Below the pieces are notes generated by a model. That model worked only from the letters and a program-made list of their open reading frames with translations. It was not told the DNA's origin and searched no databases. From contig JACVVK020000018.1 of NCBI GenBank assembly GCA_018292915.2, positions 228,501-292,500 on the forward strand: DNA of 64,000 bases. The letters run 5' to 3'. This DNA is from Batillaria attramentaria. Lineage: Eukaryota; Mollusca; Gastropoda; Batillariidae. A program made the translations under genes and the position numbers. This document shows, piece by piece, positions 13,290 through 25,000 of this stretch. Numbering within the stretch: position 1 is the stretch's first letter; every line of letters begins with the position of its first letter.

Positions 13290-13735
13290 CTGGTACAATT
13301 GTGTGTCCTTCATCTGACGACGTGGAATGATTTAATGGCACAAACTAAGATTCAGTATGACACAGAGAGAGGCGGGGAGGTGTGTGTGGGGGGGGCGGCG
13401 AGTGGGGGGGGGGGCACCACCATTGCAGCCGGCGTACACGGGTACAACTGCGCTTCTTAATCTAACGACGTGGAGTAATTTACTGCCGCAAATACCCAAA
13501 ATCAGTACGCTAACAAATGACTCAGAGAGAGAGGGGGGGGGGGGGGCAACTGCGTTTCTTCATGTAACAACGTGGAGTAATTTAATGGCACAAATACCAA
13601 GAATCAGTATGGCAACAAATGACTCAGAGAGGGGGGGGGGGGGCAACTGCGTTTCTTCATGTAACAACGTGGAATAATTTAATGGCACAAATACCAAGAA
13701 TCAGTATGGCAACAAATGACTCAGAGAGGGGGAGA
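13290..13735 (+). repeat. Tandem array, four units of about 97-150 bp, each ending in a G run
   Basis: Unit starts CAA(C/T)TG(C/T)G at 13295, 13445, 13547 and 13644 give steps of 150, 102 and 97 bp. Each unit carries ACGTGGARTRATTTA, a GGCACAAAT segment and AATCAGTA, then ACTCAGAGAGAG followed by a poly(G) tract of 10 or more. The last two units are almost identical, which points to recent expansion. Frames through it encode Gly-rich artefacts. Confidence 0.9.
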
Positions 13736-15539
13736 GAGAGAGAGAGAGAATAAACACCAAATTTGGACAGAAAATTCCCTCCCCAAATAACCTCATTCCG
13801 TAAACCCCCTTCATGGTTGACCGAACCCCTTTGTTGCCGTCACAGGGGCTCGGTTGAGATCGGTTACACAGTGTCTCACTCAGGTGTCACGGATGTTACG
13901 ACACCCACGGTCACTGCGGCTCGACGAGACGCTTGAGGACCAGCGGGCTGACAATACCTTGCTTGCCTTTCCATTCAACTCCAACATAGCGTCAACGTCG
14001 TTAGCGGTTTGGGTGGGAAGGGAGTTGGCTCTCAGAAATCTGACCAGAGAAGGCGGGAGTCTATTGTTAGCACCACGTTTGTTCCTTCAGACGCAACACT
14101 GGTTGACCGAGGCGGAGGGCGACTTACAACAAAGCCGCTGGTTAGCGAGGTTATAGAGTGAGGTTTTGAAGTTTATCATGAAGATGTGGAATCTTGCTAG
14201 GTTGTTACACTCGCTTCGCTTGTAGTCAGTGGCGAGGAGTCGTCTGTAATTGTGTGTCCCACCCTACGTAGTACCCAAGGGGGATGACTGAGTCAAGTCA
14301 GACTGAGTTGCTCCACCTGCTTGCCAGGTATCTGCTGATTGGTTTATCGGCTTGACTCGCGCCAAATCCAGGCGCTAACATTAGCACATACGTATCACTG
14401 ACATTGTCACGGTAATGTTCACTGAGTTTTGTTCCACTTTACGACGCTACAACTGACCAAACTCAGTATAAAACAGAAGACGGTACCGTGGAGGTAAGTC
14501 AGTCCCACAGCGTGAGCAGACTGAAGCAGAGATACACACAACGGACGTACATTCACACTTGTCAGTCTCAACTGATTTCACAAGTCCTTGCGGCTTTGCT
14601 TGGGGCGGGTGTAGAGGTGGGGGGGGGGGGGGGTAAAGGATCTCATACACTATACAATGGATTATGTATACTTATTAAAGTAACGCTTACAGCAAAACTG
14701 AACTATAAACAAAAAACACAAGGTATCAGACCATGTAAAAGCACTCCGTTAACAGAGGTTTTAATCTTCATCCCCCCCCCCCCGGGCTTTCCTATTCTTA
14801 CTCACACGAACGCTCAAATCAAATTACTGCCACCAAATTAAGCTCAGTCCCAGGTGAAATTGCCACAAGTCCGATCAAGACTGAGTCAGGACGGAGTGTG
14901 ACACGTCTAAAGTCATTCCTAAGGTTAACAGGTGAACAGGGGTTGACAACTGAACTCTTTACAATTCTAACACTTGACAACCTCCCGTCGCTAATTATCA
15001 CACCTACGCCTAATGTACAGTCCCGATTAGACACAAGGGGGTTCAAGTTAAACAAGATACACCCGGCATCACCTGAAGCGAGGCGGCACGGCCGGGTACA
15101 GGGGAGGGGGATGCCAGGGGAGACTCACTGACAGGCAATACCCGAAACCCAGCGGACCTCTTTTACTAAAATAGCACACCAGGGTTGAGTGTGAGCCGTG
15201 AACCAAGTGACAGATGGGCTAAACTCGCGCCACCCTGATTTCTCAGTCCGTATTCAGTATCAGTTGTGTACCTGAATTACATTCAGTCCCAAGAATCGAG
15301 CGTACCTTGCTCTGTAAGACAGAAAAAGAAAGCAGAGAGGGAACTGAGCTCAAGACAAAGATGATTCGCGACAAGGAGATTCCAGTCGAGCAAACAAAAC
15401 CAAGTGACAATAAGATGTGGGACTGACACTAAACCCAAGCCACCTCGAGTTCTCAGTCTGTTTAACGTACATGGCACGAGCACCCGGGGTTTCTTCTGTC
15501 TCAAGAAAGGAGTAGTAGCATCGGCCTAGCGTTGACGGA
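13736..15539. other. Gene-free stretch
   Basis: It starts with a short (GA)n at 13730-13748 and holds G/C runs at 14617-14632 and 14773-14784. No exon recognised. Confidence 0.5.
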
Positions 15540-15965
15540 CTGTGGTCTTGGGGGAAAGGAGAAAGCAGCACAAGGAGAACAGAGATCAAGATCGCGACAG
15601 AGGGACTCAGGTTGAGCGAAGCGTGCCGCTAGCGCAGTTGTTGCGTCTCGCCGCGATATCGGCGTGTGTTGCTGGTGTAGGATTGTTTTCTGCCACAGTG
15701 GCAAGCCGAGCAAGCAGAGCTGAGCTGGCTGCCACACGCCACCAGTCGCGCTCGCCTACACCACGGCCAAGCTTGGTTCAGTTTCGTTGAACAGTCCGTC
15801 AGTCGACAAAGCAGCGAACGAACGGACTGTCTGTCTGACTCGGTCTCCTCACTCTCTCCGCTCGTCAGTTCGAACTGTGCGTAAAATACCACGCCATGGA
15901 TACTGAGTGTGTTCTGCGTCGCAGGTAGACGGATTATGGATACGGAGGCAAAACACCTGAGGTAT
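15540..15965 (+). promoter_or_regulatory. Candidate promoter or non-coding first exon
   Basis: The stretch is CpG-rich relative to its surroundings and resembles an animal 5' UTR. A consensus-like splice donor, CCTGAG followed by GTATGT, occurs at about 15959. It could be the first exon of a plus-strand gene, conceivably the receptor gene whose first identified exon follows a good splice acceptor at 35078. There is no direct evidence for that link. Confidence 0.2.
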
Positions 15966-16473
15966 GTTGACGTTTCCGTGAACGGTTACCGTGTGTGTTG
16001 AAGGCAGAGAGTTCAGTAGCTGTGCTTCAGTTCAGTGTTCGGGTGAAGAGACGGTTGACTCGCTTGTCAGATCATAATTACACGTTACTGCACTGCTGAC
16101 GGGCGTTAGTTCGCCTGCTGTGTTGTGTGTCGGTGTCAGTGCAAGCAATTCAACGTCAGTTTCAGTGCTATGCGGGGTTGGGTCGGCCTGGATTATACAA
16201 GTGTAACGCCAGTCGGTGCTTCAAGTTCACGTGGCACTGAATTTTAGGTCTGTTCTGTTCTAGTCCCATTTATGTGGCTGCGCTGTAAAGATTTGTGGGA
16301 ATCGGTCACGGTCACGACGGAAAGAGCCTAGGGGTGAATTTTTACTGGCTACGTGCGCCATCATTAATGTAACCAGAGACATTGAATTGATTCGATAACT
16401 ATGCTGGTCTCCCAGGTAAACCGTGCAGCGAAATCGAAATCATAGCTTCAGTGTGTCAATCGACCGTCAACTA

Positions 16474-16509
<36 letters not shown>

Positions 16510-17006
16510 TCCGAGTCTCTCTCTCTCTCTCTCTCTGGGGAAGTAATAATAACTCTATGTGTCCCCTACAACTAGCGTATACTAAGTCACAGCGTTCCCG
16601 AGTCGTCGCAGCCGCGTTGCGACATGCATCCAATGTGCGTGTACACGTAATTCGCCTGCTGATACACGCAAGCTGTTGCAAACACGACCGCCGCATTGAC
16701 AAACGGTAGACATAGCTATAACCGTAAACATGCAAACAAATACTGATCTACACCTAATGTCCGTGCCAAGCGGTGACTAAGACTAAATCGGAGTTGTCAC
16801 AGTGTAGGTGTGTGATTCCGTCTATTGTATGTGTAATACGACTACACTGACGACAAGACTCTTGAGCGTACGGTTAAATACTGAAATATGTAACCTGTAC
16901 AGAGTTCTCGGTCTGGTGCTCCAAATGGCGATAACAGTGCAAAGAAATGGACTTTTCAAAATGGACTTCATCTGTGAATTCCTTACGTGTTATACTGACG
17001 AATGAG

Positions 17007-17060
<54 letters not shown>

Positions 17061-17196
17061 AGGAAGTAATATTTTAACTCTGGAGTTCGTTTATGTCACC
17101 GGGGCATCCAGGAAACTTGAGGCCTACCCCATAAAAACTATCCATGCTGACACGTTGCAACCTTTCACATGACAACTTCCAGGAAGTGGCCCCCAA

Positions 17197-17264
<68 letters not shown>

Positions 17265-17275
17265 CACTTCTTTAT

Positions 17276-17329
<54 letters not shown>

Positions 17330-17837
17330 GGTCAGTCATTTCCACTTTACACTCATACTCATAGTCCCATCCTCCTAGTCCACACACGTTTAATTTCTAG
17401 ACAGCCAGACAGTGAGTGGGTGCAGAAAATCTCACACAAAGCATGGATCAACTCAAGCCTATCCACGGGACTGGCCCCGTAGCATTGAGGGCACCGCGAC
17501 ACACTCCTCGTTCGAGTGTCACCGTACAGGAAATGACACTTGCTGACGTCAGTCGATATCGCGCAGGTAGTGCAAAGTTAAAGTCGCGAGGCTCGAAATC
17601 AAAACAGAAATCCGTTACACACAACTGTCCGAGAGGGTACTGAGAACAAGCGCGACGCTATAAAGTGTAATTATAGAATCCTAGAATCGTTCTTGAGAAC
17701 AGGTTTAGTGTAGGGCCTACATACTGACATGAGTATGTCTGCTGAGAATGAGAAACTACAGGACTCTTCTAACAACAGTAAGTAAGAGGTAGATAACAGG
17801 TGAGATACAGGTGTAATGATTACGTGCGTGTGAACAG

Positions 17838-17929
<92 letters not shown>

Positions 17930-20308
17930 AGTGGCAGAAATTCCACAGTTCCACTGCCACAAAATGACGGATACGAAATGTACAGCAAAGTAGGCCGGCA
18001 TTTTTTTTTTCTTCTCTCGTAGCAGAATGAAAGAAAACAGAACAGCGTATTACCAGTACAAACACCATTCCATGACTAGCGTTGTGGTTAATTTTCTCAC
18101 AACACAGACCCACCCACGGCTTTCTCGGGGCCACGCGTATGGTACTCCTCACCACACAAATATGTAGTATCTGAGTGAACGGTTAGGTGTGTTGTCACAA
18201 CTGCAGGGCGACGTGTTAGGTGATCAGATTAGCCTGGCGTACTGTTTGGACACCCGATGGCTTTTGCGTTTTCATGTAGCCCACTGCCATTTGAGTATAC
18301 ATGTACATCTGTTAGCAACATTCAGTTCAGGTATGAGCAGCAAGATTAGTATTTCTTGATGTCGTTTACTCTGGTACACATTATTTTCTAGATGTGCTTC
18401 CATTTGAAGACTGACCATGACAGGTTAGCCAGTCCGTTGCGTTTGTCAACAAAATACTTTGCACGGTACGACTTCCACACTATGGGTGTTGCAATCGAAA
18501 TTGTCTAAAGGCGACATTTCTAAGGTTGCGATCCTTCTCGGAAGACGGCGTAAGCCTTTTGGAACTATTTCGTTTGTGAGTGCGCTTGCACACTCGAAAT
18601 TGTCTCAAAGAATTGTGAACAGATTTCGTGGTATACAATTAAGCTAATGACCAGCGGTTAGTGTAAATACCCAAGGTCTTTTTCGACAGGTTCTACAGTG
18701 GCCTCCGTTTCCGCTGATAATATGTAACGTGTGACAGTCCAGCTGATCTCCCCCCGCTGTTCAGTCCGGCCCCTGTGTACATCTGGCTGTCGTGCTGGTG
18801 GTGACTAATACCCCCTGTTCGCGTGCGTGCGGTCAGTTCGTCTGGTCGGTGGTGGATTTGTCGTGGCCAGTGTTGAAATACACGCAAATCCCTAGATGCC
18901 ATTTTGGTTGTTCTCGTTGCGGTTGGGGTTTGTATTGATTTTATACGTCTATCATTTTGTATTTATGATGTCAGGAAAGTGGGACATCTCATTTTGAAAT
19001 TGCACAATGGTTGAATTTCACTTTTTCTCAAATTCACGATAGCCATGGGAGACAACCCTAAATCAGAGTTCTTACCGTTTTTTTTATCCCCCCCCCTCCC
19101 CCCAGTTCAACGGGTTTGTCGTGTCAGAGGTTTGTCTTATAAATGATGACCTAGCCATTACTGTCGTGTGCTCCTACGCTGGTCAGCACATCTCTAAATG
19201 AGCATCAATTTCAAGACTGACCACGACAGGCTGGTCATGGCAGCTACCATAGCGCGCACGACGCCGCTAAACACAGCGAGGTGATTAGCTGGCTATTCCT
19301 GTACAAATGACCCGCCGATTTCCGGCAAAAGGATTAAGGGAGGTAGCAGTGTACGCGGTTAACAAGCACCGTGTTCCATCATCAGGTAAAGGATAAAGAT
19401 CCGTCCACCGCGCCCTGGATTACGCACGTCAGCGGAACTCTGTCATTGCGGGGGCAGTAAATTACCGGACTTGAAGAGTGGGGTCGGGTAGTCAACAATA
19501 AGGAGCTGCAGTATTTCTACTGATCTTATCATACAGGCGCCTTTCTTGCTGGTGTTGTGGCTAGGGAAGGAGTGATTTACGGGTATGAAAGCCGGGGGTT
19601 GCTGGTCTCCATCATCGTATCTTGCACCCCGGGTACGGCAATGGAATTTCCCCAGCAAATCGAAGAGAAATGAGACAAGACCTCCATCAATTTCAGTTTG
19701 TAATTTTGAAATCTGACAAAGTAAGAAATTATCTCTTTTTTTAAATTAAAAAAACTTTCTCTGAGCAACGACTTCGACTGAAAAAATTAACCTAGTCAGC
19801 TGTACCGTAACACTCCTTGAAGGCCAAATTTAAAGAAGCCCACATAAGAATGATGACTAACAGTTCTTTTCTCGGGCGTACATCACACAGCTCAGTTTAT
19901 CAGGGACACAATGACTAAGGAGTGCATCTGATAATGCTCTTGGCTGTCCATTAATCATCTGTAAATTTATCCCGAAATTAGGATCCGCATTGTAAACTGT
20001 TTCCGGGATGCCTGACAAGCCTCGCACTGCAGAGATAGCCAAGCGAGATAACTGTAGAAAAATGACGTCAAGTGTGTAGGGGATTGTCCACTTTCACGAC
20101 TGATTCCAAAGAAAGCATCTCCATTGACCAATCCAGTAAGCACTACACTGGCTGCACACGCTATCGATTATTTTGACAACCTCCACACTTTACTGTTTAT
20201 TGACCAACGCTATGTCGATTGGCAAACACTGTAAAATGAGAAGCAAATGTATGTTCCCCCAGACAGTTCTGACATGTGTCCTACAGAAGTTACTGTACTA
20301 CACACAAA
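15966..20308. other. Gene-free stretch with many microsatellites
   Basis: (TG)n then (TC)n lies at 16478-16536 and (TC)n at 17009-17057. (CT)n(CA)n lies at 17201-17263 with a second (AC)n at 17278-17326. (TC)n then (AC)n lies at 17839-17930. I recognised no exon in the remainder. The open frames (under about 115 codons) are either microsatellite-driven or have no recognisable similarity. Confidence 0.7.
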
Positions 20309-20312
20309 ACTA

Positions 20313-20491
20313 CAGTGCAACTTCTTTTGGGCGACCACCCCTCTGACCAGACAAGAGTGGTCTTAAAAGAGAGGTGGCCACCCAAAAGAAGCTTCAGACA
20401 GTGAAGAAGTGCAACCTAGGACCATTGTAACATTGGTCTGCACAGGCAGGTGGTCTCCCAAAGGGGTGGCCACCCAAAAGAGGTTCTACTG
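20313..20491 (+). mobile_element. 179-bp TA-flanked MITE, copy 1
   Basis: The element runs from CAGTGCAACTTCTTTTGGGC to an end whose reverse complement is CAGTAGAACCTCTTTTGGGT, giving imperfect inverted ends of about 28 bp. TA dinucleotides flank it on both sides, the target duplication of Tc1/mariner/pogo-type transposons, and the CAGTNNAACYTC ends suit pogo-like elements. It is non-coding. A second copy at 23761-23939 is identical over 187 bp including flanking bases. Confidence 0.88.
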
Positions 20492-20495
20492 TACT

Positions 20496-21139
20496 ACCGC
20501 TCCACACTGCGGTTTCTACTAGAAACCTCCGCCGTTTGGTGACAATGCAGCTCTTGATTCCCATTTCCCTGTTCGGGAGGAGGAAAAAAGGTCAGTAATG
20601 CGTGTATGTTTTGTCTGCGCAAGACTGACCCGTCGCGTTTATTTTCTCGGACTGAAAAGTATGGGGTAAGAAAACAGGGATCGCCTGGCCAGCGTATGGT
20701 TTTCATACGGCCGGTTAAACCAGAGCTAATGAAAGTTATTACACAGAGCAGATCCGGACTGGAAGAGTTCATATGAGCCGCCGCCATAGGCGTCTGGTTG
20801 GGTCCAGTAAAGTGAGAAATTGCTTCGTAATGTATCCCCAGTGGCTCAGTGGGTGGGATTGCAGTCGTCTTGTGTGTGTTTGCCACCGGACATATGCTCA
20901 CCATCTGGTAAGCTGCTGCATAGACACAGCTAAACTTACGTGTAATTAGCACGAGTGTGAGATGAGGTGTGGTATGCCGTAAATTACACACCTAGTGTTG
21001 CTCTGTCCAGTCGTACATGTATACTCAGTGAGTGAAGAGCTTAGAGTATGAGTTGGATCACAGACGACAGAGGCAGACCGATAGGCCTCACTCGATGCCA
21101 TTAGAATTTCCGACCTTCCTTTTTTTCTTCTTCTTTTTT
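20496..21139. other. Gene-free stretch
   Basis: A 165-codon minus frame (20494-20991) is open but matches no family I know and overlaps the end of the neighbouring MITE. I treat it as chance. Confidence 0.5.
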
Positions 21140-21217
21140 AGTGTTAAACAATTGTCCGTTTCCTTTTTTAGTGTTAAACAATTGTCCGTTTCCTTTTAGT
21201 GTTAAACAATGTCCGAA
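21140..21217 (+). repeat. Three-unit tandem repeat, about 29-30 bp
   Basis: The unit AGTGTTAAACAATTGTCCGT plus TTCCTTTT(TT) occurs three times head to tail starting near 21140, 21170 and 21199. The third is slightly shortened. Confidence 0.9.
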
Positions 21218-22139
21218 TACGTTCAAATCTAAACTCATGGCCTTACTTTAGCGTTTCCGGCAAACAGGCCAAAGGGGGTAGCGGGCAGGGGGCAGAAAAG
21301 AATTAACTTGTTTAAAGAAAACCACCAGAAAACCACCTCTTGACGGTTCTGAAGCCTTGCACAGCTTACAATGAGTTGGCGAAATCGCCTCTCAGTAGTC
21401 TCAGACATCAACTTGAAAACGCTCGTATCTCCCCCCGTTTGACCCTACACTGTGTTTTCGGCACACAAACACCAGCGGAGCGGGCCTGAAAGGCCAAGTG
21501 GACGGTACACACGGCCCAATAGGCAAAACTGTCCCCTAAAGGAGGGCCAGAAAGAAAAGGAAAGAAAAAGTCTCCCATACCACCGCAAACAACGGACACA
21601 TGAGACCACCAGGGTCCCCGAGTCGGGTCCGCACGTCATGTTGTCCCTAGCTGCCGGCCCCTGTTGAGGGGCCAAGACACACACATATTGACAGGGGCCC
21701 CCACATCGGAAGATTGTCTCTGTACAGGGCCCAGGGCTTGAGAGGGGGAGAGACAGTGGGGTCGGTATGTCCCCTGTGTTGACTGGAACAACACGAGGTA
21801 CACCTGAGCTCACGGCTAGCCCCTCCCCCTCCAGTGCTCATCAGCAGGTGACTGTATGCGCTGCACTGGCGGCCACGTCAAAACATGGAGGGGGGTGGGG
21901 ATCACTGAGGTAAGGCTGATCGCCCGTGACGTCTTCGGCCAGATGATGACGTTGCGGTGGCGGGGCTGACGGCGGTTTGAAAGGGGAATGACCGTTAAAC
22001 GTTTCCGTGGTGATTTTGGCAGCAACAACCCTATCCGTTACAACACAGAGTCCTTGTTATCAGCTGACAGCGTCGCCAAGGGCAGAGTATAATTGTGACA
22101 GGGTCCTTGACCGTCATCGCCTCGAACTACAGATTCCGA
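21218..22139. other. Gene-free stretch with a degenerate dispersed motif
   Basis: A motif like GGCGGTTTGAAAGGGG, then GACCGTTAAA and GTTTCCGTGG, at about 21970-22008 recurs diverged at about 22480-22525 and 22652-22695. No exon recognised. Confidence 0.4.
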
Positions 22140-22400
22140 GATAGTTTATTTCTTTAATAATAATAATAATAATCGCATTAATATAGGCGCTTTATCCCAA
22201 ATATTTTGGCTCAAAGCGTCACGAGCTAAACCCAACACGCACGCTCACGTGAATCACACGCATTCTCTCACACACAGGACATAAACGTATTACAATCACG
22301 TGGTGCGAAGGGTCAGCTCAGCTATTTAAATTTCGGAATTTAGATATGCATTTATTTTTCAAACTTGGTGGGCTGAACATTTCCAAAGCAGAGGGGGAGG
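22140..22400 (+). repeat. Dispersed repeat C, copy 1
   Basis: It begins with (TAA)n at 22157-22174 and ATAGGCGCTTTA, then AACCCAACACGCACGCTCAC, TTACAATCACGTGGTGCG and a long A/T-rich end. About 200 bp closely match 57206-57450, and a more diverged copy lies at 50735-50935. It is probably a non-autonomous retroelement (trinucleotide end), class unproven. Confidence 0.7.
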
Positions 22401-22854
22401 AAGCCGGAGTACCCGGAGAGAACCCCCGACGATCGGCCCGAATGAACACATCCAATCTTGTGTAGTTGCAGTGACACAGAGGAGCCGGTTTGACACGGGA
22501 AAGGGCCGTTAAAAGGGTTTCTGTGGAGTGTGGGAGCATCGGTTTAGCCTCAAACTCGTATCAGACTTTACCGGCAGACTCCGAGGCAGTTAACTTCGGC
22601 TTTCGGCTACCAAGACTGACGTCCAGTTTTGTATCGTAGCAGTTACAGAGAGACGCCGGTTTGCAAGGGGGATCAGTCAGTGACCGTTGCAATGTTTAGA
22701 AAAAAAAAATACTATCAGTACCGTACCGCCTCCAACTTGCATCTGTCTTAAATATTTTGCTTCTGTAACATCCTACCCAATTGTCAATACCAGCAAAGAT
22801 TCCCCCGACATTTGAATGGAATTCATGATTACCGCTGAATGCCGCGATGACCTG
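22401..22854. other. Gene-free stretch, unique or degenerate repeat
   Basis: It contains CCGGAGTACCCGGAGAGAAC at 22400-22425, a phrase I associate with dispersed repeats in invertebrates, and the two diverged motif copies noted for 21970. No coding signal. Confidence 0.35.
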
Positions 22855-23142
22855 GGCCCGTATGTAAAAGTCGAGGTTAATTTAACCCACGGCTACGGGC
22901 CTAACCCAGACTAGAAAAAAAAACCCAAAAGCAAAATTAAATACAAAAGGAAGCGAAGAAAGGAAGAAAAAAATCCTTCTATAACGGTTTAGGCACCTTG
23001 CTGGAATGGGTCCGCTTCTTGATTTAAAACAAAAACAAAACAAAAAACAAAAAAAATTTAACCCTAGAGCTAGTTCAGTTCGAGGTTAGACTCTACTGAA
23101 CCCGGGGCTAAAAGCCCTAACCTCGACTACTACATACGGGCC
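22855..23142 (+). mobile_element. GGGCCC-ended MITE, copy 2
   Basis: This 288-bp copy is in the same orientation as 6318-6596. Ends are GGCCCGTATGTAAAAGTCGA on the left and, reverse complemented, GGCCCGTATGTAGTAGTCGA on the right. A CTG triplet abuts both sides (22852-22854 and 23143-23145). The A-rich middle is longer than in copy 1. It is non-coding. Confidence 0.9.
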
Positions 23143-23760
23143 CTGATCGTATATATGCTACACGTGTATAGCGTCCTAAGAAGACTCATCGTCACATTTA
23201 GACCCCACACATTTTCCTTATCCATCCCGCGCTGGATGATAATCTAATCAGTGACTGACAGACGTACAGATAGGATTGACAAGCAAGCATCAGAAACTCA
23301 CACCTGCGATGAATGAAACATTACTGCCATGCGCTGGGAATTGTATGTGTCATTTAACGGCTGCACTACTGAGAATAGAAAGATCGTTACCGTGACCAAT
23401 AAACCAAAGACGATAATGGCTGCGACGCGAAATATGTTGCCGATAAAATGTCCCATTGCCCTTTCACTGATAGCGCATTGTTAGTGTGAGTGATCTGTCA
23501 GCCGCTGTTTTTTGGGGTTTTTTTTTCCCACACAACAGATCAGCAGAAAACCACGTGGGTAAACCACGTGACTTGAAGGTGTACAAGGGGAACGGAATAT
23601 ATATATACGAGAACTGAAGGCATCTATCATTGGCGAGAGATGACAAAATAGCCGTTTTTGTCTGCAGAAATAATGCAATTTTGTCATCTATCGCCTATAA
23701 CAAATGCTTCCAAGTCATTTGCCCCCCCCCCCCCCCCCCCTGCTGTGAGAAAAGTGACTA
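23143..23760. other. Gene-free stretch with a C20 run
   Basis: A C homopolymer of about 20 lies at 23721-23740. ATCTATCATTGGCGAGAGATGACAAAATAG at 23621-23650 is nearly complementary to the sequence at 23664-23700, forming a short imperfect palindrome. No gene. Confidence 0.5.
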
Positions 23761-23939
23761 CAGTGCAACTTCTTTTGGGCGACCACCCCTCTGACCAGAC
23801 AAGAGTGGTCTTAAAAGAGAGGTGGCCACCCAAAAGAAGCTTCAGACAGTGAAGAAGTGCAACCTAGGACCATTGTAACATTGGTCTGCACAGGCAGGTG
23901 GTCTCCCAAAGGGGTGGCCACCCAAAAGAGGTTCTACTG
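23761..23939 (+). mobile_element. 179-bp TA-flanked MITE, copy 2
   Basis: It is base-for-base identical to 20313-20491 in the same orientation with TA on both sides. With the matching flanking bases, 187 bp (23757-23943) equal 20309-20495. The surrounding sequence differs, so this is either two recent insertions or a conversion, not a larger duplication. Confidence 0.9.
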
Positions 23940-24324
23940 TACTTCATTGTCGCCATAAGAGGCACATGCCCCTGGCTGAAATGTACTCTCCAAAATCGTC
24001 GTACATTTCTGCTAGTGCGGCAAAATTTGTAAAGGCCTGATCCGATGAAATCCACGTAAAGCCGCTGAAGCAGACACGGAGCACTTCAAACCTGACAAAC
24101 AGCGCACTGCACGCTCTTATCGATTCCGTAAGATACGAGCAGCCTGAAGTGCCGTAATCTTCCGCCTACTCGTTACAGTTTTCCCCTCTGCTCCTCATAA
24201 AATAACACTTGCGGTTCTGCTGTGAAGCAGAAGTGAGTATTTATCATTATGTGCATGTATTGTGCTGGTGTACTTGCGTTTGCGAAAACGTGCTAAGATG
24301 CGTAACTGGTAACAGCACCACCAC

Positions 24325-24391
<67 letters not shown>

Positions 24392-24498
24392 GTATTTTCT
24401 TGTCCTTCCTAGGCTTTTAATGTCGTAGCGGCAGCAACGCATGGGCAAGTTCGAAAAGTGACCTGGGTTAAAACGTCCACCGTTGTCAAATGATAAAG

Positions 24499-24534
<36 letters not shown>

Positions 24535-24909
24535 AAATAAGACTTGCATTTTACTTGTAAAATGAAGTGCATGATGTACGCGCATATCATAAATTTCTAT
24601 GCTGGCATAGAACTTGTGTGTAAGCGAAAACTGCTGGCGTACGATCATGGTGCGAATGTACGCTGTCTTAACTGTTACTGGCACAAAAAAAAGGTTAAAA
24701 ACTTGGAAGATAACATTCTGCAGCTCAGTGTATCAGTGCACTGTAACGTAACCTGTTTAGCGAACGGTTTAAGAGCTTGGGAACAACAAATACCGGTGCA
24801 GATAAGAACAGAAGGCGGTTAGACGAGATAGGCGTGGGGTGAAAGAACAGAAGTGTTTGCGGCCCTCGCGTTTTCCGATTTTTTTTTTTTAAAGCTTCAC
24901 CCCAGGGTC

Positions 24910-24959
<50 letters not shown>

Positions 24960-24961
24960 GC

Positions 24962-25000
<39 letters not shown>
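23940..25000. repeat. Gene-free stretch with microsatellites and a diverged duplication
   Basis: (CT)n(CA)n covers 24326-24390, (TC)n 24501-24531, and (GT)n then (GA)n 24913-25000. The segment CATAAAATAACACTTGC at 24197 recurs as CATAAAATAAGACTTGC at 24532, each followed by a small inverted repeat and a GTATGTGCTGG-like part. That suggests an old duplication of about 335 bp. Confidence 0.6.

Noticed and set aside
20494..20991. 165-codon minus-strand frame
   Set aside because: It has no recognisable domain and overlaps the edge of a MITE. It shows no supporting splice or promoter signals.
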